Made by a program: the position numbers and the translations under genes
The notes under the pieces: generated by a model
Seen by the model: only the letters and a program-made list of their open reading frames with translations
Databases searched by the model: none
Told to the model about the DNA's origin: nothing
In this document: positions 7,014 through 13,812 of the stretch, in pieces
Layout of the letters: the number at the start of each line of letters is the position of its first letter
Numbering within the stretch: the stretch's first letter is position 1
NCBI GenBank assembly: GCA_002417825.1
Contig: DICX01000071.1
Location: 2,047-19,883, forward strand
Source of the DNA: Lactobacillus sp. UBA5815
Lineage (GTDB): Bacteria > Bacillota > Bacilli > Lactobacillales > Lactobacillaceae
DNA: 17,837 nucleotides
Reading direction: 5' to 3'

Positions 7014-7958
7014 ATGAGTAAAAAATTTGATACGATTTTTCCAGCTGTTGCTGTTCCATTTAATGAAGACAATACGATTAATGAAACCGAATTTAGAAAT
7101 TATTTAGATTGGGTGGTTTCGTATGACGGTATCGATGGCGTTGTCTGCAACGGGCATACCGGTGAAATCACTGGGTTGACAGCAGCTGAACGTAAGCGTG
7201 TCACCGAAATCGTTCACGATGAAGTTGGGGATAAAGTAACGGTTGTTTCAGGTGTTTCTTCTGAAAGTACTGCGGGTGCGATCCAAGGCGCCAAAGATGC
7301 AAAAGCTGCTGGTGCAGATGGTATTTTATTGATGCCACCACATATGTGGTTGAGATTTGGCTTTACTGAAGAATCTGCCTTTCAATTCGTGAAAGATATT
7401 TCAGATCAAGCTGATATTGATATTATTATTCACTTATATCCAGCAACCTCAAAAGCATTTTATCCATTGGATCTTTTACTTAGAATGTGTAAAGAAATTT
7501 CCCATGTTAAAGCAGTCAAGATGGGAACTCGTGTACAGTCCGTTTATGAAAGAGAAGTTAGGGCCTTACGCAAGGAAAGTCCAGAAACCAAACTTTTGAC
7601 TTGCCATGATGAATATATCCTATCTTCACTTTTCCCAGGAATGGATGGCGCTGTTTTAGGCTTTGCTGCATGTATCCCTGAACTGATCACAGCTGGATTC
7701 AAGGCCTACTATCAGGATGATTGGAAGAAGATCCATGATATCGATGATCGCATCTATGCCATGGCAAATGTGATCTATCATGGTGGTCAACCATCTGGAG
7801 AAGCACATGCTCGGCTAAAAGAAGTTTTGGTTCAAAGAGGGATCTTTTCAAATGCTTTGATGAGAAAACCAGTCATGCCGCTTTCAAAGGAAGTTAAAGA
7901 TAATATTGCTAATGGTGTCAAGCTTTCGGGCGTTGAAAAGGTTAACTTGATCAAGTAA
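7014..7958 (+). CDS. DapA/NanA-family (dihydrodipicolinate synthase-like) class I aldolase or lyase
   Basis: This 314-residue TIM-barrel protein belongs to the DHDPS/N-acetylneuraminate lyase family. It has VPFNED near the N-terminus, the 2-keto-acid carboxylate-binding loop GHTGE (47-51, usually G-T/S-T-G-E), Tyr142 in the YPATS segment, and the Schiff-base Lys169 in AVKMGT. Family enzymes form an imine with pyruvate or a 2-keto acid and make or break a C-C bond or dehydrate the substrate. Deviations from DapA are clear: GH in place of GT or GS in the loop, LYPATS in place of YNxPxRT, and MGTR in place of the usual KDSSGD. A lysine-biosynthesis role is therefore unlikely. The LacI gene before it and the SSS symporter after it point to catabolism of an imported compound, unidentified. 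RBS AGGGAG lies at 7001-7006. Confidence 0.85.
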   Translation: MSKKFDTIFPAVAVPFNEDNTINETEFRNYLDWVVSYDGIDGVVCNGHTGEITGLTAAERKRVTEIVHDEVGDKVTVVSGVSSESTAGAIQGAKDAKAAGADGILLMPPHMWLRFGFTEESAFQFVKDISDQADIDIIIHLYPATSKAFYPLDLLLRMCKEISHVKAVKMGTRVQSVYEREVRALRKESPETKLLTCHDEYILSSLFPGMDGAVLGFAACIPELITAGFKAYYQDDWKKIHDIDDRIYAMANVIYHGGQPSGEAHARLKEVLVQRGIFSNALMRKPVMPLSKEVKDNIANGVKLSGVEKVNLIK

Positions 7959-7980
7959 GCTTAGGCATTTCGATTTCATT

Positions 7981-8012
7981 AAAAGCGTAGGCGAAAGTCG
8001 ACGCTTTTTTTA
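7981..8012 (+). terminator. Internal terminator/attenuator between aldolase and symporter genes
   Basis: AAAGCGT (7982-7988) pairs with ACGCTTT (8001-8007). The inner part closes on a GAAA tetraloop and a run of seven T follows. The symporter start is only about 36 bases downstream with no clear promoter between, so partial read-through is the simplest way to express the symporter. Confidence 0.8.
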
Positions 8013-8047
8013 TTGATGACAATTTTTATTCGAAATGAGGTTTAAAA

Positions 8048-9439
8048 ATGAATCTTCTTAATGCTCAAGATACCTTGATTATTCTTGGCTTTGTTGTCAT
8101 TTATATTATTGCGACTGGCATCTTATCGGTTAAACTCAGTGGAAAATCCAATGAAGATTTTATGACAGGCAGTTCAAAAATGCCGACTTTCGTCATAGCA
8201 GTTTTGATCATGTCTGAATTCATTGGTGCTATGTCAACGATTGGAACGGCACAACAAGCCTTTAGTGACGGGATGGCAGCGATGTGGGCCATTTTGGCAG
8301 CTGTCGTTGGTTTCATCCTGTATGGGTTGTTCTTCGTTAAAAAGCTATATCAGACCGGTGGCTTTACGATTTCAAGTGCAATCGAAAAGCAGTATGGCAG
8401 ATCAACGCGACTTATCGTGTCATTGATCATGATTTTTGCACTGATTTTGATCAATGCCAACAGTTATATTTCTGGTGCCAGTGTTTTGGCAGAAATATTA
8501 GGGATGAAATTGCCCTTAGCGATGATTATCATTGGTATCGTTTCAACCGTTTACTTTTGTATCGGAGGCATGAAATCAGTTGCTTGGATCACGCTGATTC
8601 ATACAACCGTTAAATACATCGGGATTTTAATCATTACAGTCGTCGCTTTGATGATGACACACGGCATTCACCCAGTTACAGTGAAATTGCCAAGTTATTA
8701 TTTTACTTTTTCTGGTCATGTTGGCATTACTCAAATTATTGGGTGGATCATTACGATTACCGGTGCCATTTTTTCAACACAGTTTATCGTTCAAGCAATT
8801 TCATCTGCTAAGAGTGCCAAGTCAGCGCAGAAAGCGTCATTTGAAGCTGCACTGATGACGTTGCCACTTGGCATTATGGTGGCAGTCATTGGGGTTTGCG
8901 CCAGATATTTGTTTCCAAAATTAAACAGTTTATATGCATTGACGATATTTTTACGGCATATGAACGTTTTCTTTGCAGCAGTCGTTGCGATTGGCTTATT
9001 GGCTTCGGTTTTCGTTGGTGTTTCGGCAACTGCGCTGGCAATCGTTTCGCTAGTCGTTGATGACTTTTATGTCCCGCATTGGCATCCTACTGCTCACAAA
9101 CAATTAAAAATGACACGTTTCATCTCCATTATCGTTGGTTTTTTACCGATGGTGTTTGCCTTTATGACACCTAATATTTTGGGGCTTTCATTTTTTACGA
9201 AAGCGATTCGTGTCTCCATCACCTTTGTGGCGTTGATTGCTTTCTATATGCCTTTCTTTACAGATACTTTGGGTGCTGACGTTGCGTTGATAGGAACAAC
9301 GATTTTATCGACAGTTTGGTATGTGTTGAAAGATCCTTTTGGTATCAGTGATCTTTATGTTGCGCTTTTTTCGCCCATTTTGATTTTGATCTTATGGAAA
9401 CCGATCATGTGGTTGTATTCACACCGGAAAAAAGCTTAG
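8048..9439 (+). CDS. Sodium:solute symporter (SSS family)
   Basis: This 463-residue membrane protein has about 12-13 hydrophobic segments spaced along its length. The N-terminal block is typical of SSS proteins: NEDFMTGSSKMPTF, then SEFIGAMSTIGTAQQAF, where the family forms its sodium and substrate site in TM1-TM2. FCIGGMKSVAWITLIHTTVKY matches the conserved TM5-TM6 region. Members import sugars, sialic acid, amino acids, short organic acids or vitamins with sodium; the substrate cannot be told here. The ATG at 8048 has a moderate TGAGG site at 8036-8040. The likely partner is the aldolase immediately upstream, with the terminator between them setting a lower symporter level (inference). A strong terminator follows. 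Confidence 0.88.
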   Translation: MNLLNAQDTLIILGFVVIYIIATGILSVKLSGKSNEDFMTGSSKMPTFVIAVLIMSEFIGAMSTIGTAQQAFSDGMAAMWAILAAVVGFILYGLFFVKKLYQTGGFTISSAIEKQYGRSTRLIVSLIMIFALILINANSYISGASVLAEILGMKLPLAMIIIGIVSTVYFCIGGMKSVAWITLIHTTVKYIGILIITVVALMMTHGIHPVTVKLPSYYFTFSGHVGITQIIGWIITITGAIFSTQFIVQAISSAKSAKSAQKASFEAALMTLPLGIMVAVIGVCARYLFPKLNSLYALTIFLRHMNVFFAAVVAIGLLASVFVGVSATALAIVSLVVDDFYVPHWHPTAHKQLKMTRFISIIVGFLPMVFAFMTPNILGLSFFTKAIRVSITFVALIAFYMPFFTDTLGADVALIGTTILSTVWYVLKDPFGISDLYVALFSPILILILWKPIMWLYSHRKKA

Positions 9440-9454
9440 AAAAATGATTCATTC

Positions 9455-9486
9455 AAAAGAGCAGCACGATATCAACTGCTCTTTTT
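9455..9486 (+). terminator. Intrinsic terminator after the symporter gene
   Basis: AAAAGAGCAG and CTGCTCTTTT form a perfect 10-bp stem around an 11-base loop, ending in a T-run. Confidence 0.92.
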
Positions 9487-9563
9487 ATTTTGCATTTATT
9501 CACAAGCCCTGTTACAGGCAAGTTGAAATCAAGCGCTATGATTATGAAACGACTTATTTTCAG

Positions 9564-9592
9564 TTTACAGAAAGCGCTTTCTGTATTAACAT
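9564..9592 (+). promoter_or_regulatory. Promoter of the agaS-PTS operon with embedded 20-bp perfect palindrome
   Basis: TTTACA (9564-9569) and TAACAT (9587-9592) are 17 bases apart. The spacer and the end of the -35 box are occupied by the perfect palindrome TACAGAAAGCGCTTTCTGTA (9566-9585). Its 14-base core matches the cre consensus except at the two outermost bases. A second AAGCGCT core lies at 9531-9537, with centres 42 bases apart. No -24/-12 sigma-54 promoter was seen, although some mannose-family PTS operons use one. Confidence 0.65.
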
Positions 9593-9700
9593 ATAGTCAT
9601 CAGTACTGACAAATTAGAAATGGAGCTGGGAGGACACAAATATAGCTATTGAACGCGTTTATAGTATCAAAATCACTTTTTGGATTTGAAAGGAAGTAAG

Positions 9701-10867
9701 ATGTTTACAAAAACGGATGCCGAATTGCAGAAAATAGGTGCAAAGATTACAACTCGTGAAATTCAGCAGCAACCAGAGCTGTGGAAAGAAACGTTAAACA
9801 TCTATCAAGAAAAAGTATCAGAAATCAGTGATTTTTTGGCGAAAATCACACAAAAGGTTGGCAAAGTCAAAGTCATCTTCACGGGTGCTGGGACGAGCGC
9901 TTATGTTGGCAATACGATCATGCCTTATTTAAGAAAACATGGCGATCGTGAAAAATATGATTTCGAGGCGATCGATACGACTAAAATCGTGTCAACTCCC
10001 GAAGATTATTTGGAAACCAAGACACCTACGATATTGGTCTCGTTTGCACGTAGCGGAAATTCTCCAGAATCAGTGGCTACAGTCGAACTGGCTAAAAAAC
10101 AAGTGAAACATTTGTATCAAATCGCCATCACTTGTGCACCTGAAGGACGCTTGGCGCAGGACTTGAAGGATGATCCAACCGGATTGGTTCTTTTGATGCC
10201 TGCCAAATCTTTGGATCAAGGCTTTGCGATGACCGGGTCATTTTCTTGTATGGCGTTGATGGCTTTACTTGTCTTTGATACGTTGGCAGATCAAGACAAA
10301 GCTGAAAACGTGGCTGCAGCGGCAAAATTGGGTGAGAGCGTCATTGCGCGCGAATCTGAGATTCAGAAACTGGTCGACACAGATTTTGATCGTATCACTT
10401 ACATTGGAAGCGGTGCGCTTGGCGGTTTAGCTGAGGAAGCGCGTTTAAAGATCTTAGAGCTGACTGCTGGAAAAGTAGCCGCTTTGTTCGACACTTCGAT
10501 GGGCTTGCGGCATGGGCCTAAATCGTTTCTTGATCGTAAAACGATCGTTTTCGATTTCGTTTCTAATAATGCGTATACACGACAGTATGATTTGGATATT
10601 TTAAATGAGATCAAAGGAGACCAAATCGTTCCTTTAGTCATGGGGGTAGGCCAGACAAAATCCGGACAAGATTTTGATGGTGAAGTCTTTGCTTTTGAAA
10701 CGTCAAAACGCTTGCCTGATGCTTATTTAGCTTTGCCAGATGTGATGTTTGCACAGATGATCGCGTTGCTTACCTCGATCAAAGTGGAAAACACACCAGA
10801 TACGCCTTCGCCGACAGGTACGGTTAATCGTGTGGTCAAAGGCGTCACGATTCATCAGTTTGATTAA
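9701..10867 (+). CDS. agaS: Galactosamine-6-phosphate deaminase/isomerase, SIS-domain protein AgaS
   Basis: This 388-residue protein has two SIS sugar-phosphate isomerase domains. The first carries TGAGTSAY (61-68) and SGNSPES (118-124). The second starts near IGSGALGG (235-242) and carries the RHGPKS motif (270-275). The tail SPTGTVNRVVKG is typical of AgaS. AgaS converts galactosamine-6-phosphate to tagatose-6-phosphate and ammonia in the cytoplasm. ATG 9701 is preferred, with AAGGA at 9690-9694; an in-frame TTG at 9680 lacks a ribosome binding site. It lies 159 bases before the PTS IIB gene in the same direction. No deacetylase (AgaA/NagA type) is in the window, so this operon as seen would handle galactosamine, or needs a deacetylase encoded elsewhere for N-acetylgalactosamine. 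Confidence 0.9.
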   Translation: MFTKTDAELQKIGAKITTREIQQQPELWKETLNIYQEKVSEISDFLAKITQKVGKVKVIFTGAGTSAYVGNTIMPYLRKHGDREKYDFEAIDTTKIVSTPEDYLETKTPTILVSFARSGNSPESVATVELAKKQVKHLYQIAITCAPEGRLAQDLKDDPTGLVLLMPAKSLDQGFAMTGSFSCMALMALLVFDTLADQDKAENVAAAAKLGESVIARESEIQKLVDTDFDRITYIGSGALGGLAEEARLKILELTAGKVAALFDTSMGLRHGPKSFLDRKTIVFDFVSNNAYTRQYDLDILNEIKGDQIVPLVMGVGQTKSGQDFDGEVFAFETSKRLPDAYLALPDVMFAQMIALLTSIKVENTPDTPSPTGTVNRVVKGVTIHQFD

Positions 10868-11026
10868 AATAACATGTCTTGAAATCTGATCGACAAGATC
10901 AAAATTTGAACTCATTCGAACTAAAATGAGACATCTACTTAAAAATATCAGCAACATTGAACAGTACTGTGAGCGTCAAGACATTGGTGATATAACGAAT
11001 CATCTTTTTAATGTGGAGGCAACAAT
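10868..11026 (+). other. 159-base structured gap between agaS and the PTS genes
   Basis: No gene or terminator is seen here. Three complementary pairs could fold as a three-way junction: ATGTCT (10874-10879) with AGACAT (10929-10934), TGATC (10887-10891) with GATCA (10897-10901), and CTCATT (10911-10916) with AATGAG (10925-10930). The third arm shares two bases with the first. A perfect 10-base palindrome ACAGTACTGT lies at 10961-10970. It could be an RNA processing or attenuation element, or the scar of a lost gene. Confidence 0.35.
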
Positions 11027-11515
11027 ATGAATATAGTAGGAGCCAGGATCGATGGACGTCTTGTCCATGGTCAAGTGGCCAACCTGTGGACACCTAAACT
11101 TCAAGTCGATCGTATCATCGTGGTCGATGAGGAAGCCGCTAAAAACGATATCCAAAAAAGTGGGCTGAGAATGGCGACACCGATGACTACTCGTCTGAGT
11201 GTTTTATCGGCTGAAGTTGCAGCCGACCATTTGAATCATGATCGATATGGCAAGCAAAGATTGTTTATCGTTGCAAAAAAACCAGCAGCGTATCTTGCTT
11301 TGCTCAAGCTGAACGTGAAACTTGAGACGATCAACGTCGGAACGATGTCGCAATCTAATACGACGCGATCGATCACGAAACAGATCAACGTTGAAACACA
11401 AGACGTTCAAGATTTCAAAGAAATCGCGGACAAAGGTGTGACCATCACGGCGCAATTGACGCCAAGCGATGATTCTCACGACTTTATGAAATTATTGAAT
11501 GAAAAGTTGAAGTAG
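11027..11515 (+). CDS. PTS mannose/sorbose-family EIIB component
   Basis: This 162-residue protein is a cytoplasmic IIB of the mannose PTS family. The N-terminal block GARIDGRLVHGQV holds the phospho-accepting His14. It is followed by RIIVVDEEAA and, later, INVGTMSQS, both typical of the family fold. IIB takes phosphate from IIA and passes it to the sugar entering through IIC-IID. The length is normal. RBS TGGAGG lies at 11014-11019. The IIB-IIC-IID-IIA order and the linkage to agaS match the amino-sugar PTS clusters of lactobacilli (gnbBCDA of L. casei, from memory), so a galactosamine or N-acetylgalactosamine-type sugar is the likely substrate (inference). Confidence 0.92.
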   Translation: MNIVGARIDGRLVHGQVANLWTPKLQVDRIIVVDEEAAKNDIQKSGLRMATPMTTRLSVLSAEVAADHLNHDRYGKQRLFIVAKKPAAYLALLKLNVKLETINVGTMSQSNTTRSITKQINVETQDVQDFKEIADKGVTITAQLTPSDDSHDFMKLLNEKLK

Positions 11516-11525
11516 GAGGTGCAAG

Positions 11526-12440
11526 ATGATTGCTTGATGGCAGATTTTATTATTGGTTTTGTATGCTGGGTTTGAAATCTTAGACGAACTTCAAATCTAT
11601 TCTTCATTAAATACGCCTGTAGGTGCTGGGTTAGTTGCCGGTATCATTATGGGAGATATGGGGAAAGGCTTGATGATCGGTGCTGCGATGCAGCTGAAGG
11701 TATTGGGTGTCGGAACTTTTGGCGGTGCATCTAAGATCGATGCAACGACAGGAACTGTTTTGGCAACGGCTTTCTCTGTGAGTGTCAAAGGATTAGGCTG
11801 GCAGGCTGCGATTTCTTCAATCGCTGTACCTGTTGCTGCAATCATGGTTGAATTAGACGTTTTGGCGCGTTTCACGAATACCTTCTTTGCACACCGGATC
11901 GACCATTTTATTGAAACGCAAAATTATAAAGCAATTGAAAGAAACTTCTTGTACGGTGCGATTCCGTGGGCTTTGTCTCGTGCGATTCCAGTCTTTATCG
12001 CTTTAGCATTCGGCCGTGGGCTAGTTCAAAAGATCGCCGATGCACTAAATGGGGATTGGATGTGGCTAGGGACCGGACTGACTGTTGCAGGTGCCGCATT
12101 GCCTGCTGTAGGATTTGCGATCCTGCTTCGTTATTTGCCAGTTAAGAAGCATATTGCTTACTTGATCTTAGGCTTTACAATCACGACTTTGTTCTCCGTT
12201 ACATTTACAAACATTCAGACTTTAGGTGCCGGTGTTTCTGCCGTCAACAAAGGCTTTTCTTCTGTCTTCAATGGGTTACCGATGTTAGCAATCGCTTTGA
12301 TCGGTTTGGCATTCGCAATCTTGCATTATAAGAACCTTCCGTTGAATCAACAGAAAAATTCGGATGAAACAGCGGTCAAGGCTGAAACGGCAAGCACAAG
12401 TCTCAATAACAAGGGGGAAATCACTGATGACGAACTCTAA
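11526..12440 (+). pseudogene. PTS mannose/sorbose-family EIIC with in-frame TGA at codon 4
   Basis: AGGAGG at 11514-11519 stands six bases before ATG 11526, an ideal start. It encodes Met-Ile-Ala followed by TGA at 11535-11537, and then continues in the same frame with WQILLLVLYAGFEILDELQIYSS and the rest of a complete EIIC to 12440. TGA is one base from TGG, so the ancestral start was probably MIAWWQ. The body is otherwise intact: GAGLVAGIIMGD, MQLKVLGVGTFGGASKIDATTG and several membrane segments typical of the sorbose IIC family. Expression would need read-through, or re-initiation at TTG 11553, which yields 295 residues lacking the first nine. The gene overlaps EIID by 14 bases. It may be a recent nonsense mutation, a sequencing error or a weakly expressed functional gene; the intact downstream genes argue for recent change. 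Confidence 0.75.
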
Positions 12441-13245
12441 ACCTAAGTATCAATTAACAGATAAAGATTTTAAACAAATCAATAGAAGATCTCTTTTTGG
12501 TTTTCAACTGGGTTGGAACTACGAAAGAATGCAAAGTACGGGGTATCTTTATACGATCCTGCCGCAGTTGCGAAAGATTTATGGCGACAATAGCCCAGAG
12601 TTAAAGAAAGTCATGAAAAACGAAACGCAGTTTTTCAATACCTCTAATTTCTTTAACACGATCATTACAGGTATCGACTTAGCGATTCAAGAAAATGAAG
12701 GCGCGGCAGGCAGTGAAACGGTCTCCAGTCTTAAAGTTGGCTTGATGGGACCTTTTGCCGCAATCGGTGATTCGATCTTTGCGTCTTTGATCCCGACGAT
12801 TTTCGGTGCTTTAGCTGCTTCGATGGCTGCTCAAGGCAACCCAATCGGCGTCATTATTTGGATTGCAGCCAGCATCGCGATTTGTGTGTTTCGGTGGAAT
12901 CAGTTGAGATTTGCCTATAAAAAAGGTACTTCCTTGGTGACAGATATGCGTGATCGTTTGAATGCCATCACGGATGCTGCCACGGTATTAGGTGTCTTCA
13001 TGGTTGGTTCGCTCGTTGCGACGACGATCAACATCAAATTTGCTTGGGCACCTCACATCGGTAAAGTGACGATGAACGTTCAGAACAACTTAGACATGAT
13101 CATTCCTAAGCTGATCCCAGTTTTGCTCGTGGGCTTTGTTTACTGGCTTCTTGGCAAAAAGAAGATGACGTCGACGAAGGCGATTTTGATCGTGTTGGTC
13201 CTTTGTGTCGCACTTGGCGGCTTGGGCATTTTAGCTAAGATGTAA
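12427..13245 (+). CDS. PTS mannose/sorbose-family EIID component
   Basis: This 272-residue membrane protein is of the IID family: RRSLFGFQLGWNYERMQSTGYLY near the start, FFNTSNFFNTIITGID, then GLMGPFAAIGDSIFASLIPTIFG, which is the diagnostic IID signature. The C-terminal hydrophobic segments end in GGLGILAKM. IID forms the sugar channel with IIC. ATG 12427 has AGGGGG at 12412-12417. It lies inside the last codons of IIC (14-base overlap), so the two are translationally coupled. Loss of IIC translation through the early TGA could therefore also lower IID (inference). Confidence 0.93.
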   Translation: MTNSKPKYQLTDKDFKQINRRSLFGFQLGWNYERMQSTGYLYTILPQLRKIYGDNSPELKKVMKNETQFFNTSNFFNTIITGIDLAIQENEGAAGSETVSSLKVGLMGPFAAIGDSIFASLIPTIFGALAASMAAQGNPIGVIIWIAASIAICVFRWNQLRFAYKKGTSLVTDMRDRLNAITDAATVLGVFMVGSLVATTINIKFAWAPHIGKVTMNVQNNLDMIIPKLIPVLLVGFVYWLLGKKKMTSTKAILIVLVLCVALGGLGILAKM

Positions 13246-13289
13246 TCTCAGCCTAGTAAAGAAAAATTTGAGTAAAGGATAAATAGGTA

Positions 13290-13694
13290 ATGGCAGCAGA
13301 AGAATTAGTATTGATCAGTCACGGCAGATTGGCTGAAGAAATGAAAAAAAGTGCAGAATTGATCATGGGACCACAAGAACATATTCATACAGTATGTTTG
13401 CTCCCTGAAGAAGGGCCTGAAGATTTTCAAAAGAAATTTGAAGATGTGATCAGTGATTTTTCAAGTGAAGAAATCACGATCTTTGCAGATCTGATGGGCG
13501 GCACACCAGCCAATACGATCAGCCGTCTGATCATGACTGGCGAGGATAAGCTACATTTGACTGCTGGCATGAATTTGGCGATGGTCATCGAATGGCTCAA
13601 CGGCCAAATGATTGGCCGGCCTTCAGACTATGTCGCTGCTGCGAAAGCAGGAATCGTTGATATCAATCAAATGCTGGCCAACATGAAAAAATAG
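13290..13694 (+). CDS. PTS mannose-family EIIA component
   Basis: This 134-residue cytoplasmic IIA is of the mannose family. His11 in LVLISHGRLAE is the phosphorylation site that accepts phosphate from HPr. FADLMGGTPANT and the MNLAMVIEWL block are conserved in the fold. RBS AAAGGA begins at 13274. As a separate small protein at the end of the IIB-IIC-IID-IIA set, it completes the phosphorelay, and a long terminator hairpin follows about 40 bases later. Confidence 0.92.
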   Translation: MAAEELVLISHGRLAEEMKKSAELIMGPQEHIHTVCLLPEEGPEDFQKKFEDVISDFSSEEITIFADLMGGTPANTISRLIMTGEDKLHLTAGMNLAMVIEWLNGQMIGRPSDYVAAAKAGIVDINQMLANMKK

Positions 13695-13735
13695 TCAGCA
13701 TTGATCAAGGAACTGTAGGATAAAATAATCAATTT

Positions 13736-13790
13736 AAAGAAGCCATCGATCATGACACGTTTGGCGTGTTAAGTCGATGGCTTCTTTGTT
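13736..13790. terminator. Long bidirectional terminator between the PTS operon and the glycosidase gene
   Basis: AAAGAAGCCATCGA (13736-13749) and TCGATGGCTTCTTT (13774-13787) are exact 14-base inverted copies. The loop holds a second small hairpin, ACACG/CGTGT. The T-rich flanks on both strands suit two converging genes. Confidence 0.85.
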
Positions 13791-13812
13791 TGCTTTGATA
13801 AAGTTCATGAAG

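Noticed and set aside
9649..9699. 16-residue leader peptide starting at TTG just before agaS
   Set aside because: The only purine-rich site, GGGAGG at 9628-9633, is 15 bases away, the start is TTG, and the peptide has no recognisable features.
9440..9700. Sigma-54 (-24/-12) promoter for the PTS operon
   Set aside because: No TGGCAC-N5-TTGC type element was found. A sigma-A promoter fits instead.
11535..11537. TGA in EIIC as selenocysteine or as a tryptophan codon
   Set aside because: The position in the family does not use selenocysteine, and no SECIS-type hairpin is seen right after it. TGA ends a real gene at 6987-6989, so it is a stop in this organism.
11537..11575. Short reading frame from ATG 11537 (overlapping TGATG) in EIIC
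   Set aside because: It is in another frame and stops after 12 codons. It cannot produce EIIC, though it could interfere with re-initiation.
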